From contig CAVQER010000011.1 in the NCBI GenBank assembly GCA_963711595.1, forward strand, positions 62,001 through 126,000: a DNA stretch of 64,000 nucleotides. Reading direction: 5' to 3'. The notes under the pieces are model-generated. The model saw only the letters and a program-made list of their open reading frames with translations. It searched no databases and had not been told where the DNA came from. The stretch comes from JAUSIF01 sp963711595. GTDB taxonomy: Bacteria > Pseudomonadota > Alphaproteobacteria > Rhizobiales > Xanthobacteraceae. The stretch's first letter is position 1; every line of letters starts with the position of its first letter. Made by a program: the position numbers and the translations under genes. Positions 7,945-16,665 of the stretch are shown here, in pieces.

Positions 7945-8709
7945 CTATTCCTTGCGGCGGGTGTGCCGCTCGGGGCCCTCGGTGGCACCGTGCTCATCCG
8001 CGTCCGGTGCGGGCCCGAGCGAAAGATCAAGCTCGTTTCCTTCGAGCGGATCTTCATCGTCACGTAAGGCGTGATCGTCGCTCGGCATGGGCACGCTGAA
8101 CCCCGAGGGCAGTCGGCCCTCGAGAAAGCCCGCACCCTTGAGCTCGTCGAGACCGGGCAAGTCCTCGACCGAGTTGAGGCCGAAATGCACGAGGAATTCC
8201 TCGGTCGTCCCATAGGTTACGGGACGGCCCGGGGCGCGGCGGCGGCCGCGCAAGCGGGCCCAACCCGTCTCAATCAACACGTCGAGCGTACCGCGGGAAA
8301 TCGTGACGCCGCGGATCGCCTCGATCTCCGCGCGCGTGACGGGCTGGTGATAGGCGATGATCGCGAGCGTCTCGATCGCCGCGCGCGAAAGCCTGCGCGG
8401 CTCGCTCGCCTCGCGCGTCATCAGGTGTCCGAGGTCGGCAGCCGTGCGGATCGCCCACTTGCCTGCGACCTTCACGAGATTCACGCCGCGGTCCGCGTAG
8501 CGCGCGCTCAGTTGCGTGAGCAAGTTGGACACATCGGCGCCCTCGGGCAGGCGCTTCGCGATCGTCTTCTCATCGAGAGGCTCGTTCGTGGCAAACAGCA
8601 GCGCCTCGAGCATGCGCAGCGCTTCATCACTCACCGGGAGCGGAGTCTCTTCCGGCTCGTCCGATGCGGGATGGGCAAGTTTCAGTTTCTGGGCCCGAAG
8701 GGCATTCAC
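7945..8709 (-). CDS. scpB: Segregation and condensation protein ScpB
   Basis: A 254-residue partner of ScpA in the SMC condensin complex. It has the ScpB winged-helix pair, with the family phrases RMLEALLFATNEPL near residue 32 and SRAAIETLAIIAYHQPVTRAEIE in the centre. The C-terminal 60-70 residues are acidic and poorly conserved. Its start overlaps the scpA stop (ATGA), and it is transcribed with nagZ and scpA. Confidence 0.94.
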   Translation of the reverse strand: MNALRAQKLKLAHPASDEPEETPLPVSDEALRMLEALLFATNEPLDEKTIAKRLPEGADVSNLLTQLSARYADRGVNLVKVAGKWAIRTAADLGHLMTREASEPRRLSRAAIETLAIIAYHQPVTRAEIEAIRGVTISRGTLDVLIETGWARLRGRRRAPGRPVTYGTTEEFLVHFGLNSVEDLPGLDELKGAGFLEGRLPSGFSVPMPSDDHALRDDEDPLEGNELDLSLGPAPDADEHGATEGPERHTRRKE

Positions 8710-9515
8710 GAGTTGTTCTCCCCATTCTGTCTATGCTCCGAGCTGCGGCGGCGCAGCCAGATCGGCGTAAACGCCGCTTCCTGTTGAATCTCGATCGCCC
8801 CTTCACGGACCATTTCGAGACTCGCCGAGAAACTTGACGCAAGCACGGTCGCGCGCATGGCGGGTTCGACGATGTACTGGAGCAGGTACTGATCGATATT
8901 GGTCCAGTCGCCCGCGACACCGACGAGACGGAACAGCGATTCGCGCGCTTCCGCGAGCGACCAGACCGTGCGCCTCGGCATTGTCACCGAGGAAAGCGCG
9001 TGACGCTGGCGCTGCATCGCGTAAGCGGAAAGCAAGTCGTAGAGCGTCGCCGTGTATCCGCTCGGCGGGGCCGGTCCGCGCATCTCCGGCATGCCGCGGC
9101 CGAAGAAGTCGTGACCGAGACGGTGGCGCGTCATCAAGCGCGCACCTGCCTGCCGGATTGTCTCGAGGTGCTGCAGGCGCTGGGCGAGGTCGGCGGCCAG
9201 GTCCGCGGCGGAAGGCTCCTCGTCCATCTGCGGCTCGGGCAGCAGGAGCCGCGACTTCAGGTATGCGAGCCACGCGGCCATCACGAGGTAGTCGGCGGCG
9301 ACCTCGATTTTCAGATCGCGGGCGCGATCGATGAATTCCAGGTACTGGTTGGCGAGCGCCAGAATCGAAATTTTCGAGAGGTCGACCTGCTGGGCGCGGG
9401 CGAGCGCGAGCAGGAGGTCGAGGGGGCCTTCGAAGCCGCCCACGTCCACCACAAGCGCCGGCCCCTCGGCCAGGCGCTCGCCCTCCGCCAGCTCGAACTC
9501 GTTGGTTTCGACCAC
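8706..9515 (-). CDS. scpA: Segregation and condensation protein ScpA
   Basis: The kleisin subunit of bacterial condensin, bridging SMC heads. The family motif FEGPLDLLLALARAQQVDL is near residue 28, followed by the helical segment containing ADYLVMAAWLAYLKSRLLLP, and a C-terminal winged-helix region. I chose the GTG at 9515 (about 269 residues), which follows an AGAGA ribosome-binding stretch. An upstream TTG at 9539 would overlap the nagZ stop and is less likely. Confidence 0.92.
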   Translation of the reverse strand: MVETNEFELAEGERLAEGPALVVDVGGFEGPLDLLLALARAQQVDLSKISILALANQYLEFIDRARDLKIEVAADYLVMAAWLAYLKSRLLLPEPQMDEEPSAADLAADLAQRLQHLETIRQAGARLMTRHRLGHDFFGRGMPEMRGPAPPSGYTATLYDLLSAYAMQRQRHALSSVTMPRRTVWSLAEARESLFRLVGVAGDWTNIDQYLLQYIVEPAMRATVLASSFSASLEMVREGAIEIQQEAAFTPIWLRRRSSEHRQNGENNS

Positions 9516-9528
9516 TGATTCTCTCTTT

Positions 9529-10539
9529 CTAGGCCGCAATCATAGCGGAAAAGCGGGCCCGCGCCTCTGCGATCCGGAGTGGTTCCGGCGGGGTTCTGAG
9601 GCGACCAAGCGCCGCTTCTGCCCGCTTCGCGGCCAGCCCCGCCAAGGTGGGGCTCGCCGAGGCCACTTCAACCATCTCCTCCATTCGACCATTGCAATGG
9701 AGGGCGACATCGCACCCGGCGGAGAGGGCTGCCTGGGCGCGTTCGCCGAGGCCGCCGCGAAGCGCCCTCATCGAGAGGTCGTCGGTAAGCAACAGGCCGG
9801 CAAATCCGATCCGCTCCCGGATCACGTTCTTGATCACGATGGGGGAAACCGTGGCTGCGCGCGCAGGGTCGATCGCGGCGTAAACGACGTGGGCCGTCAT
9901 CGCGATCGGAAGGTGCGTCAGCCGCCGGAATGGTTCGAAATCGACGTGGTCGAGTTCCCCAAGCGACGTCTCTACGATCGGCAAAGTTTCGTGGCTATCG
10001 ACCCGGGCACGGCCATGGCCGGGGACATGCTTTACGACGGGCAGGACACCGCCCTCGAGGAGCCCGTCGGCGGCGGCTTGCGCGAGTGCCGCGACGTCCG
10101 CCGGATCGCTACCATACGAGCGATCGCCGATCACTTCATGGCTCTCCGGTTGCCGCACGTCGGCGACCGGAAGGCAATCGACGTTCACGCCCAAGGCCGC
10201 AAGCTCGGCCGCGATGAGCCGGGCGCCCAGACGCACCGCGTCGGTTCCGCGGGCGCGGTCACGTGAATAAAGTTCGCCGAATTTCGCCGCAGGCGGGAAG
10301 TCGGGCCAGTTGGGCGGCCTCAGCCGTTGTACGCGGCCACCCTCCTGGTCGATCAGTACGGGCGCGTTCGCCCGCCCGACCAACGCGCGCATCTCGTCCA
10401 CAAGCGCACGGACCTGATCCGGATTGTCGACATTGCGCGCGAAAAGGATGAGTCCGAACGGCTGCACCTTCGCAAAGAAAGCCCGTTCTTCGGGAGTGAG
10501 TTGCAGTCCGGCGCAGCCAAAAATACAGGCGGTGGTCAT
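9529..10539 (-). CDS. nagZ: Beta-N-acetylhexosaminidase NagZ
   Basis: A GH3-family cytoplasmic enzyme that removes N-acetylglucosamine from anhydro-muropeptides in cell-wall recycling. The signature KHVPGHGRARVDSHETLP near residues 160-177 holds the Lys-His pair and catalytic His-Asp. LLTDDLSM lies further on. The ATG at 10539 gives 336 residues, beginning just before CIFGCAGLQLTPEE. An earlier in-frame start adds 18 residues of no family character. It lies upstream of scpAB, a common alphaproteobacterial order. Confidence 0.93.
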   Translation of the reverse strand: MTTACIFGCAGLQLTPEERAFFAKVQPFGLILFARNVDNPDQVRALVDEMRALVGRANAPVLIDQEGGRVQRLRPPNWPDFPPAAKFGELYSRDRARGTDAVRLGARLIAAELAALGVNVDCLPVADVRQPESHEVIGDRSYGSDPADVAALAQAAADGLLEGGVLPVVKHVPGHGRARVDSHETLPIVETSLGELDHVDFEPFRRLTHLPIAMTAHVVYAAIDPARAATVSPIVIKNVIRERIGFAGLLLTDDLSMRALRGGLGERAQAALSAGCDVALHCNGRMEEMVEVASASPTLAGLAAKRAEAALGRLRTPPEPLRIAEARARFSAMIAA

Positions 10540-10608
10540 GCGGAGCGCGTAGACATGCGTGTCCCACGCGTCAAGCGCGGCCGCTCCGAACAACCAAAGA
10601 AGTGCAAC

Positions 10609-12204
10609 TCAGTTGCGTTGAATCACGCACTCGCCGCCAGCGGCCTTCAGGTTCTGGCAGACCTCGCTCGCCTGCGAGCGAGAGCCAAACGGACCGACTT
10701 GGGCGCGGTAGAAAACGCCGCGTTCGCCAAGGTCGACGCGCCGAATCGCCGCCTGCTGGCTGCCGAGCACGGCCGGATACTTCTGTTGAAGCTGCTGCCA
10801 GGTGGACGCAGCGTCTGCCTCGGTCTTTTGCGCGGCTACCTGCACAACGTAGCTGCCCGCCGGTGCAGGCGTATTCACGGCAACGATCGGCGCGGGGTTG
10901 GCACCGCTTCCTTGCGGAAGCGCGGCCTGGGTCGTGGTCTGCCCAGACGTCGGGTTGCCGGTGACGCTCGCCCAGGGATTGTCACCTTGAGAAGCGCGAG
11001 CCGGCGGCACGGGCGCGCCAGAACTGCCGGGTGAATTGCTAAGCGCGAGCGGTCCGCTGGGCGCCGACGCGTTGCCGGCGCGTTGAGCGGTCGCGGATGC
11101 CGGCCCTGCGCGATTCTGGTCTCCAACTACGCTTCCGTCGGCGCGCACTGTCACCGTGCGGACGCGGCGCGGCTCAGTCGATGCGGTCGAGGGAGACCCG
11201 GCAACGGGCGCTGCCTGAGGCGGCGACGCCGGCATTACAGCGGCAACTGTTCCACCGGGCATGCGGCTCGGCGCAGTGGCCGACCCATCGATCGGGCGCT
11301 CTTCGCGCGAAACCATCCGCTCGTTGCCTTGCGGCTCACCGCCCACGCGATCGTAAATTTGCTTGTTGCTTCCGGAGTCCGTTGCCTTCGTGGTCGATCC
11401 CGGGGCCACCTTGGTGGGGCCTGCTTCGGGGCGAATCGTGACCGGCGGAGCGCCCGTGTTGGTCACGCCGAAAACGGCACGATAGGCGAACAACCCGCTG
11501 GCGCTGACTACGACAACTGCGATCACCGCCGCGCCGGCCAGAAGCCACGGGCGCAGCCGGCGTCGCGGCGCCTCGTCGTAGAATTCGTCACCATGAGCGG
11601 GGAGATATGCGTCGTCTGCATAATCCGGGTCGTAATCGGAGCCTGCGTAGGAATCGTAGGCCGGATCGTCCTCGTGACGAGTCGTGCGGCGTGCCTGACG
11701 AACTTCGGCCCTGCTTACCGGACGCTCGCGCTCACGGCGGGAATCGGCGGTCCGATCGTTCGCAGGACTCTGCGCGGGAACCGCAGCGTCGTCGCTTAGG
11801 TTGCGCGGGAGCGCCGGCGTAGCGTCATCTGCACGGGCCGCGGGTGTGCCCCCGTACGCGTAAGAGCCGCGACCATTGCTGCGCGGCGTTTCCTGCGCGT
11901 GATCGACGGCGTCGTCAAAATTCGATTCGCGCGTGCGCGGCGGCGGACGGCGATCGGTCGGCCGTCCGTCATAGCCGCGGCCATCGGCAGGTCGCGCGCG
12001 GCGTTGAATTCCGAGATTTCCCGAGGCGCGCGGATCGGCGGGCCGCTGCGCGACGAATTCCGCGAACGGATCTTCCTGACCGATGAGACGCGCAAGTTCG
12101 GCGAGAGGGTCTTCAGTGCGGCGAACGCGCGAAGATGCAGCCGTGGAGGGCTGTGGTTGTGGTTGCCCAAGGGCCCGCGGGGCCCGGATACTCTCTTCGC
12201 TCAT
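10609..12204 (-). CDS. SPOR-domain membrane protein
   Basis: A 531-residue bitopic protein. It has an N-terminal charged, low-complexity cytoplasmic region (1-215), one transmembrane helix (about 218-240), a long Pro/Ser/Ala-rich periplasmic linker, and a C-terminal SPOR domain (about 452-531). SPOR domains bind denuded glycan strands at the septum, so a role in cell division or peptidoglycan remodelling is likely. It sits between argS and nagZ, the usual place for this protein in Hyphomicrobiales. Confidence 0.85.
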   Translation of the reverse strand: MSEESIRAPRALGQPQPQPSTAASSRVRRTEDPLAELARLIGQEDPFAEFVAQRPADPRASGNLGIQRRARPADGRGYDGRPTDRRPPPRTRESNFDDAVDHAQETPRSNGRGSYAYGGTPAARADDATPALPRNLSDDAAVPAQSPANDRTADSRRERERPVSRAEVRQARRTTRHEDDPAYDSYAGSDYDPDYADDAYLPAHGDEFYDEAPRRRLRPWLLAGAAVIAVVVVSASGLFAYRAVFGVTNTGAPPVTIRPEAGPTKVAPGSTTKATDSGSNKQIYDRVGGEPQGNERMVSREERPIDGSATAPSRMPGGTVAAVMPASPPQAAPVAGSPSTASTEPRRVRTVTVRADGSVVGDQNRAGPASATAQRAGNASAPSGPLALSNSPGSSGAPVPPARASQGDNPWASVTGNPTSGQTTTQAALPQGSGANPAPIVAVNTPAPAGSYVVQVAAQKTEADAASTWQQLQQKYPAVLGSQQAAIRRVDLGERGVFYRAQVGPFGSRSQASEVCQNLKAAGGECVIQRN

Positions 12205-12257
12205 TCGTTAGGACCACTCTCTGACAAACGCCGCATCGTTAACAAGTTCACTCGGCG

Positions 12258-14015
12258 TTACCGCATCTCCTCGGGAGCCCCTACCCCGAGAATGGCAAGT
12301 CCGGAAGCTAACACCGTCGCCAACCCGTAGACTAGAGCCGCTCGGGCTGTGGCCAAGGCTGGATCATCCCGGATAATAAAGCGTAAATGTGGCAAGTCGT
12401 TACCCCGATTCCAGTGTGCGTGAAACTCACTGGCGAGGTCGTGCAAAAAGAACGCGATCCGGTGGGGCTCGTGCGCGGTCGCGGCCGCCTCGACGAGCCG
12501 GGGCCACTGCGCGATCCGCTTGACGAGCCGCAGTTCCCCTTCGTCCGTTAACGCATTCAGCGGGGCCTGCCGCAGATTCGCGGGCTTCAGATCGAGCTCC
12601 GGCATGGCTTCGGCAAGGTTCCGCAGCACCGACTTTGCCCGGGCGTGAGCATATTGGACGTAGAAGACGGGATTCTCGCGCGACTGCTCAATGACCTTGG
12701 CAAGATCGAAGTCGAGCATCGCGTCGTTCTTCCGGAACAGCATCATGAAGCGAACCGGGTCGCGCCCCACTTCGTCCACAACTTCTCGCAGGGTGACGAA
12801 GTCCCCTGCCCGTTTCGACATCTTCACGGGTTCCCCGGCACGCAGGAGCCGGACGAGTTGGCAGAGCTTCACATCCAACGCGACCTTGCCGCCACCGAGC
12901 GCGGCCACGGCGGCTTGCAGGCGCTTCACGTAGCCACCGTGATCGGCACCCCAGACGTCGATAAGCGAAGTGAAGCCGCGTTCGATCTTGTCACGGTGAT
13001 AGGCAATATCGGCCGCGAAGTAGGTGTAGCTTCCGTCCGACTTCATCAGCGGCCGGTCGACGTCGTCACCGAATTCTGTTGCCCGGAACAGCGTCTGCTC
13101 GCGATCCTCCCAGTCCTCGATGGGCGCGCCCTTCGGCGGCGAAAGTCGCCCCTCATAGAGGTGGCCGGCACGTTTCAGCGCAGCGATCGCTTCGGCAACT
13201 CGATCGGCACCGCCTGCCGACAACGAGCGCTCCGCGAAAAATACATCATGCCGGATCGCGAGTGCGGCGAGATCGGCGCGGATCATATCCATCATCGCCG
13301 CGATCGCAGCCTCACGCACGATCGGCAACCATTCCGTTTCGGGCCGGCCGAGCAATTTCTTGCCATGCTGTTCGGCGAGCGCTTTGCCGACCGGCACGAG
13401 ATAGTCGCCGGGATAAAGACCCTCGGGAATCGCACCGATGCTTTCGCCGAGCGCTTCGCGGTAACGCAAGTATGCGGATCGCGCGAGGACATCGACCTGC
13501 GCGCCGGCGTCGTTCACATAATACTCGCGCGTTACCTTGAAGCCGGCGAATGCCAGCAGATTTGCCAGGGCGTCGCCGAAGACCGCGCCACGCCCGTGAC
13601 CAACGTGCATCGGACCGGTCGGGTTGGCCGATACGTACTCGACGTTGACCCGTTCGGCCTTGCCGATGCCGGCGCGGCCGAAGTCCGTCCCGGTATCGAC
13701 CACACCGCGCAGTACCTCGAGCCAGAACGCCGGGTCCAACGTGACATTGATGAATCCCGGTCCGGCGATCTCGACCTTCCGGACTTGCGGGATATCACCG
13801 AGCTTCTTCGCGATCTTCTCCGCCAGGTCGCGGGGTTTCGATCTAAAGTCCTTGGCAAGGACCATCGCCGCGTTGACGGCAAGGTCGCCATGCTGCTCCT
13901 CGCGCGGCGGCTCGACCGTGACGCGCGACAGATCCGGAGTGACAACAGCAGACTCGGCCGCAAGCGCGGTTATGGCGGCGCGCACATGGTCAGCGAACTG
14001 CGCAAACGGATTCAT
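12258..14015 (-). CDS. argS: Arginyl-tRNA synthetase
   Basis: A 585-residue class I aminoacyl-tRNA synthetase. The HIGH-type motif reads PTGPMHVGHGRG near residue 135, the KMSK-type motif KMSKRAGDFVTL near residue 400, and the C-terminal DALR anticodon-binding domain includes YVQYAHARAKSVLRN. The start at 14015 gives MNPFAQFADHV, which fits the family. An upstream in-frame ATG at 14066 adds 17 unlikely residues overlapping the dgt 3' end region. Confidence 0.96.
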   Translation of the reverse strand: MNPFAQFADHVRAAITALAAESAVVTPDLSRVTVEPPREEQHGDLAVNAAMVLAKDFRSKPRDLAEKIAKKLGDIPQVRKVEIAGPGFINVTLDPAFWLEVLRGVVDTGTDFGRAGIGKAERVNVEYVSANPTGPMHVGHGRGAVFGDALANLLAFAGFKVTREYYVNDAGAQVDVLARSAYLRYREALGESIGAIPEGLYPGDYLVPVGKALAEQHGKKLLGRPETEWLPIVREAAIAAMMDMIRADLAALAIRHDVFFAERSLSAGGADRVAEAIAALKRAGHLYEGRLSPPKGAPIEDWEDREQTLFRATEFGDDVDRPLMKSDGSYTYFAADIAYHRDKIERGFTSLIDVWGADHGGYVKRLQAAVAALGGGKVALDVKLCQLVRLLRAGEPVKMSKRAGDFVTLREVVDEVGRDPVRFMMLFRKNDAMLDFDLAKVIEQSRENPVFYVQYAHARAKSVLRNLAEAMPELDLKPANLRQAPLNALTDEGELRLVKRIAQWPRLVEAAATAHEPHRIAFFLHDLASEFHAHWNRGNDLPHLRFIIRDDPALATARAALVYGLATVLASGLAILGVGAPEEMR

Positions 14016-14040
14016 TCGGTGCTTCCGGGAGATCGCCCGC

Positions 14041-15249
14041 CTATCGCAGATCAGGAGTTGAGTCAAAGAATCGAGCGTGTTCGGCGAGCGCGAAGCGATC
14101 GGTCATTCCGGCAATGAAGTCGCTGACGCGACGCGCCCTGTCGGCGCCGCCCAGCGCGGGGAGATCCTTTCTCCATTCGTCGGGCAAATCATCCGGCTGG
14201 CGCATATAGTGCTCGAACAGTTCCCGCACGAGGCGTTCGGCACCGGACATGATCTGACTGATCCGATCATGGCGGTACATGCGCGGCGTGAGGAATGCTT
14301 TGATTGCCTTATCTACTTCAGCCATCGCGGATGAGAAAGCGACGACCGGCTTTCCGGCTGCGCGCACGTCGGCCGCGGTCCATGGAGTGAGCGCGGACAC
14401 CCGGCGATCGGTTTCTGCGACCACGTCGGCGACCATTCCTCCGATCAAGCGACGGGACAGCTCGTTCACGAGGCGCGCCTGCTCGACCCCGGCGAACCTC
14501 GCATTCAAGTCAGCCAACAAGTCGCGGACGAAGGGAATCTCGGCAAGCTCGTCTAGCGGAAAGAGTTCGGCGCGTAACGCATCGTCGAGGTCGTGTGCGT
14601 CGTAGGCGATGTCGTCGGCAATAGCGGCGGCCTGCGCCTCGCTTCCCGCGAAGGTCCACAGCTCCAGGTCGTGCTGAGCCGCGTATTCAAGGAACGAGGC
14701 GGGTACGGTCCTGCCCGCGTAACGTCCGACCGGGTTGCCGCCTCGATCAACGATCGGTCCGTTGTGCTTGACGATGCCTTCCAGGGTTTCCCACGTAAGA
14801 TTCAAGCCGTCGAACGTTGCATATCGACGCTCGAGCTCGGTCACGATCCGCAAGGCCTGCTCGTTGTGATCGAACCCTCCGTGCGCAGCCATGCATGCGT
14901 CGAGCGCCCTTTCGCCTGCGTGGCCGAAGGGTGGATGACCGAGATCGTGTGCGAGCGCGAGCGCTTCGGCGAGGTCTTCGTCGAGGCCGAGGCCGCGTGC
15001 GAGCGCCCGCGCGATCTGCGTGACCTCAAGCGTGTGGGTCAGCCGCGTGCGATAGTGGTCGCCCTCGTGCGAGATAAAGACTTGGGTCTTGTGCTTGAGT
15101 TGCCTGAAGGCGGTCGAGTGAATCAGGCGATCGCAATCGCGGCGGAAGTCGTTGCGCCTAGGGCTTGGATCCTCCGCGTACAGGCGACCGCGCGAAAAAG
15201 CCGGGTCTGCCGCATGCGGCGCGCGTGGGCGACTGGCGGCTACGGCCAT
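14041..15249 (-). CDS. dgt: dNTP triphosphohydrolase (dGTPase-like)
   Basis: A 402-residue HD-domain enzyme that hydrolyses dNTPs to the nucleoside and triphosphate. The HD motif residues appear in TRLTHTLEV and in HDLGHPPFGHAGE (near residues 98-110). KHNGPI and the later DDIAYDAHDLDD complete the metal site. Length matches the type-2 dGTPase-like group. The chosen ATG at 15249 removes a 69-codon N-terminal extension that would run across the divergent erpA promoter and coding region. It precedes argS on the same strand. Confidence 0.93.
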   Translation of the reverse strand: MAVAASRPRAPHAADPAFSRGRLYAEDPSPRRNDFRRDCDRLIHSTAFRQLKHKTQVFISHEGDHYRTRLTHTLEVTQIARALARGLGLDEDLAEALALAHDLGHPPFGHAGERALDACMAAHGGFDHNEQALRIVTELERRYATFDGLNLTWETLEGIVKHNGPIVDRGGNPVGRYAGRTVPASFLEYAAQHDLELWTFAGSEAQAAAIADDIAYDAHDLDDALRAELFPLDELAEIPFVRDLLADLNARFAGVEQARLVNELSRRLIGGMVADVVAETDRRVSALTPWTAADVRAAGKPVVAFSSAMAEVDKAIKAFLTPRMYRHDRISQIMSGAERLVRELFEHYMRQPDDLPDEWRKDLPALGGADRARRVSDFIAGMTDRFALAEHARFFDSTPDLR

Positions 15250-15330
15250 GGTTGACCTCGAATTGACACTCCGGCAGGACCACCTAACTATCCTTAGCAC
15301 TGTCATACAACGGCTGCCCGGAGGGCAGGA

Positions 15331-15663
15331 ATGGACGCCCAGACCGTCGTCGTCACCGAACGCGCCGCGCACCGGATCGCCGAGATCCTGCGTGGAGAGG
15401 CGGCGGAGTCCGTCCTGCGCGTGGCGGTCGAAGGCGGCGGCTGTTCCGGCTTCCAATACCGCTTCGACATCGAGCGCGGTGGCGCGCCGGACGACCTCGT
15501 GATCGAGCGCGCCGGCGCCAAGGTCGTGATCGATCCGATATCGCTGCAGTACCTCGCCGGATCGCAGATCGACTATTCGGACGAATTGATCGGCGCCTCG
15601 TTCCGGATCGAGAACCCCCAGGCAACCGCGTCCTGCGGGTGTGGCACCAGTTTCTCGCTGTAA
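15331..15663 (+). CDS. erpA: Iron-sulfur cluster insertion protein ErpA
   Basis: A 110-residue A-type Fe-S carrier. The three conserved cysteines are at residue 38 (GGGCSGFQY) and residues 102 and 104 (SCGCG near the C-terminus). It is divergent from dgt and followed by xthA on the same strand, the usual alphaproteobacterial order. Assignment to ErpA over IscA/SufA rests on this context. Confidence 0.92.
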   Translation: MDAQTVVVTERAAHRIAEILRGEAAESVLRVAVEGGGCSGFQYRFDIERGGAPDDLVIERAGAKVVIDPISLQYLAGSQIDYSDELIGASFRIENPQATASCGCGTSFSL

Positions 15664-15725
15664 CTTGCTGAAATGTTTTCGTCATGGCCAGGCTCGTTCC
15701 TGCCACGGCGAGGAAAGAATGGCGC

Positions 15726-16517
15726 ATGCGCATCGCGACGTGGAACGTGAATTCCGTAAAGGCGCGTATCGAGCCGATGCAACGCTGGCTCAAAGAGCGC
15801 GAACCCGACATTGTCTGTCTGCAAGAGATCAAGTGCGTAGACGAGGCGTTTCCGCGCGAGCCATTCGAAGAGCTCGGCTACAACGTCGCCACGCACGGCC
15901 AGAAGTCTTACAACGGCGTAGCAATCCTATCGAAGCGGCCGTTGGAGGAAGTCGCGCGTGGACTGCCGGGCGGCAACTCCGACGACCAATCGCGATTTAT
16001 CGAAGCGGTCGTCTCGACGAGCCGCGGCGCAGTGCGGATCGCGTCCATCTATCTGCCGAACGGAAATCCTGCTCCGGGTGAAAGGTATCAGTACAAGCTC
16101 ACCTGGATGGACCGGCTCAGGGAACACGCGCGCGGGCGCCTCTCACTGGAAGAACCTCTCATCCTCGCCGGCGACTACAACGTCATCCCGAGGCCCGTCG
16201 ATGCCGAGCGTCCGGAGAAATGGAAAACGGACGCATTATTTCTCCCGCAGACGCGCGACAAGTTTCATGCCTTCGAACATCTCGGGTTCGTGGATGCGGT
16301 GCGCGCAACGACCGACAACGGCGGCCTCTATACTTTTTGGGATCATGTGACGAGCGCCTTCCAAAGAAACGACGGCATTCGCATCGATCATTTGCTGCTG
16401 TCGCCGCAAGCGGCCGACCGCCTCACCGGTGCCGGCGTCGACCGCGAAATGCGTGGCGGCGAAAGGCCGTCGGATCATGTTCCCGTGTGGATCGATCTGG
16501 ATATTCCGCTGGCCTGA
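15726..16517 (+). CDS. xthA: Exodeoxyribonuclease III
   Basis: A 263-residue AP endonuclease/3'-exonuclease of base-excision repair. The family motifs are MRIATWNVNSVKAR at the start, LQEIKC (metal-binding Glu), GDYNVIP in the centre, FWDHVTSAFQRNDGIRIDHLLLS, and the terminal SDHVPVW catalytic Asp-His. The ATG at 15726 is chosen because it begins exactly at the conserved strand. An upstream in-frame ATG would translate REP-like intergenic DNA. Confidence 0.95.
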   Translation: MRIATWNVNSVKARIEPMQRWLKEREPDIVCLQEIKCVDEAFPREPFEELGYNVATHGQKSYNGVAILSKRPLEEVARGLPGGNSDDQSRFIEAVVSTSRGAVRIASIYLPNGNPAPGERYQYKLTWMDRLREHARGRLSLEEPLILAGDYNVIPRPVDAERPEKWKTDALFLPQTRDKFHAFEHLGFVDAVRATTDNGGLYTFWDHVTSAFQRNDGIRIDHLLLSPQAADRLTGAGVDREMRGGERPSDHVPVWIDLDIPLA

Positions 16518-16665
16518 CCGGAGGCATGTTCCGCTGTGCGGACTTGGCCGTTGGCGCGGCTTGTCCGCTCTTGGCGAGCATCGCAGTATTGGCCTCTCGG
16601 CGTCGATGCGAAAAGCGGACGATCAACCGCAAACAAGAAAAGGCGCCGAATGCTAGGGGGAGAGC

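Noticed and set aside
12645..14117. 490-codon open frame opposite argS
   Set aside because: Antisense shadow of a conserved synthetase with no motifs of its own.
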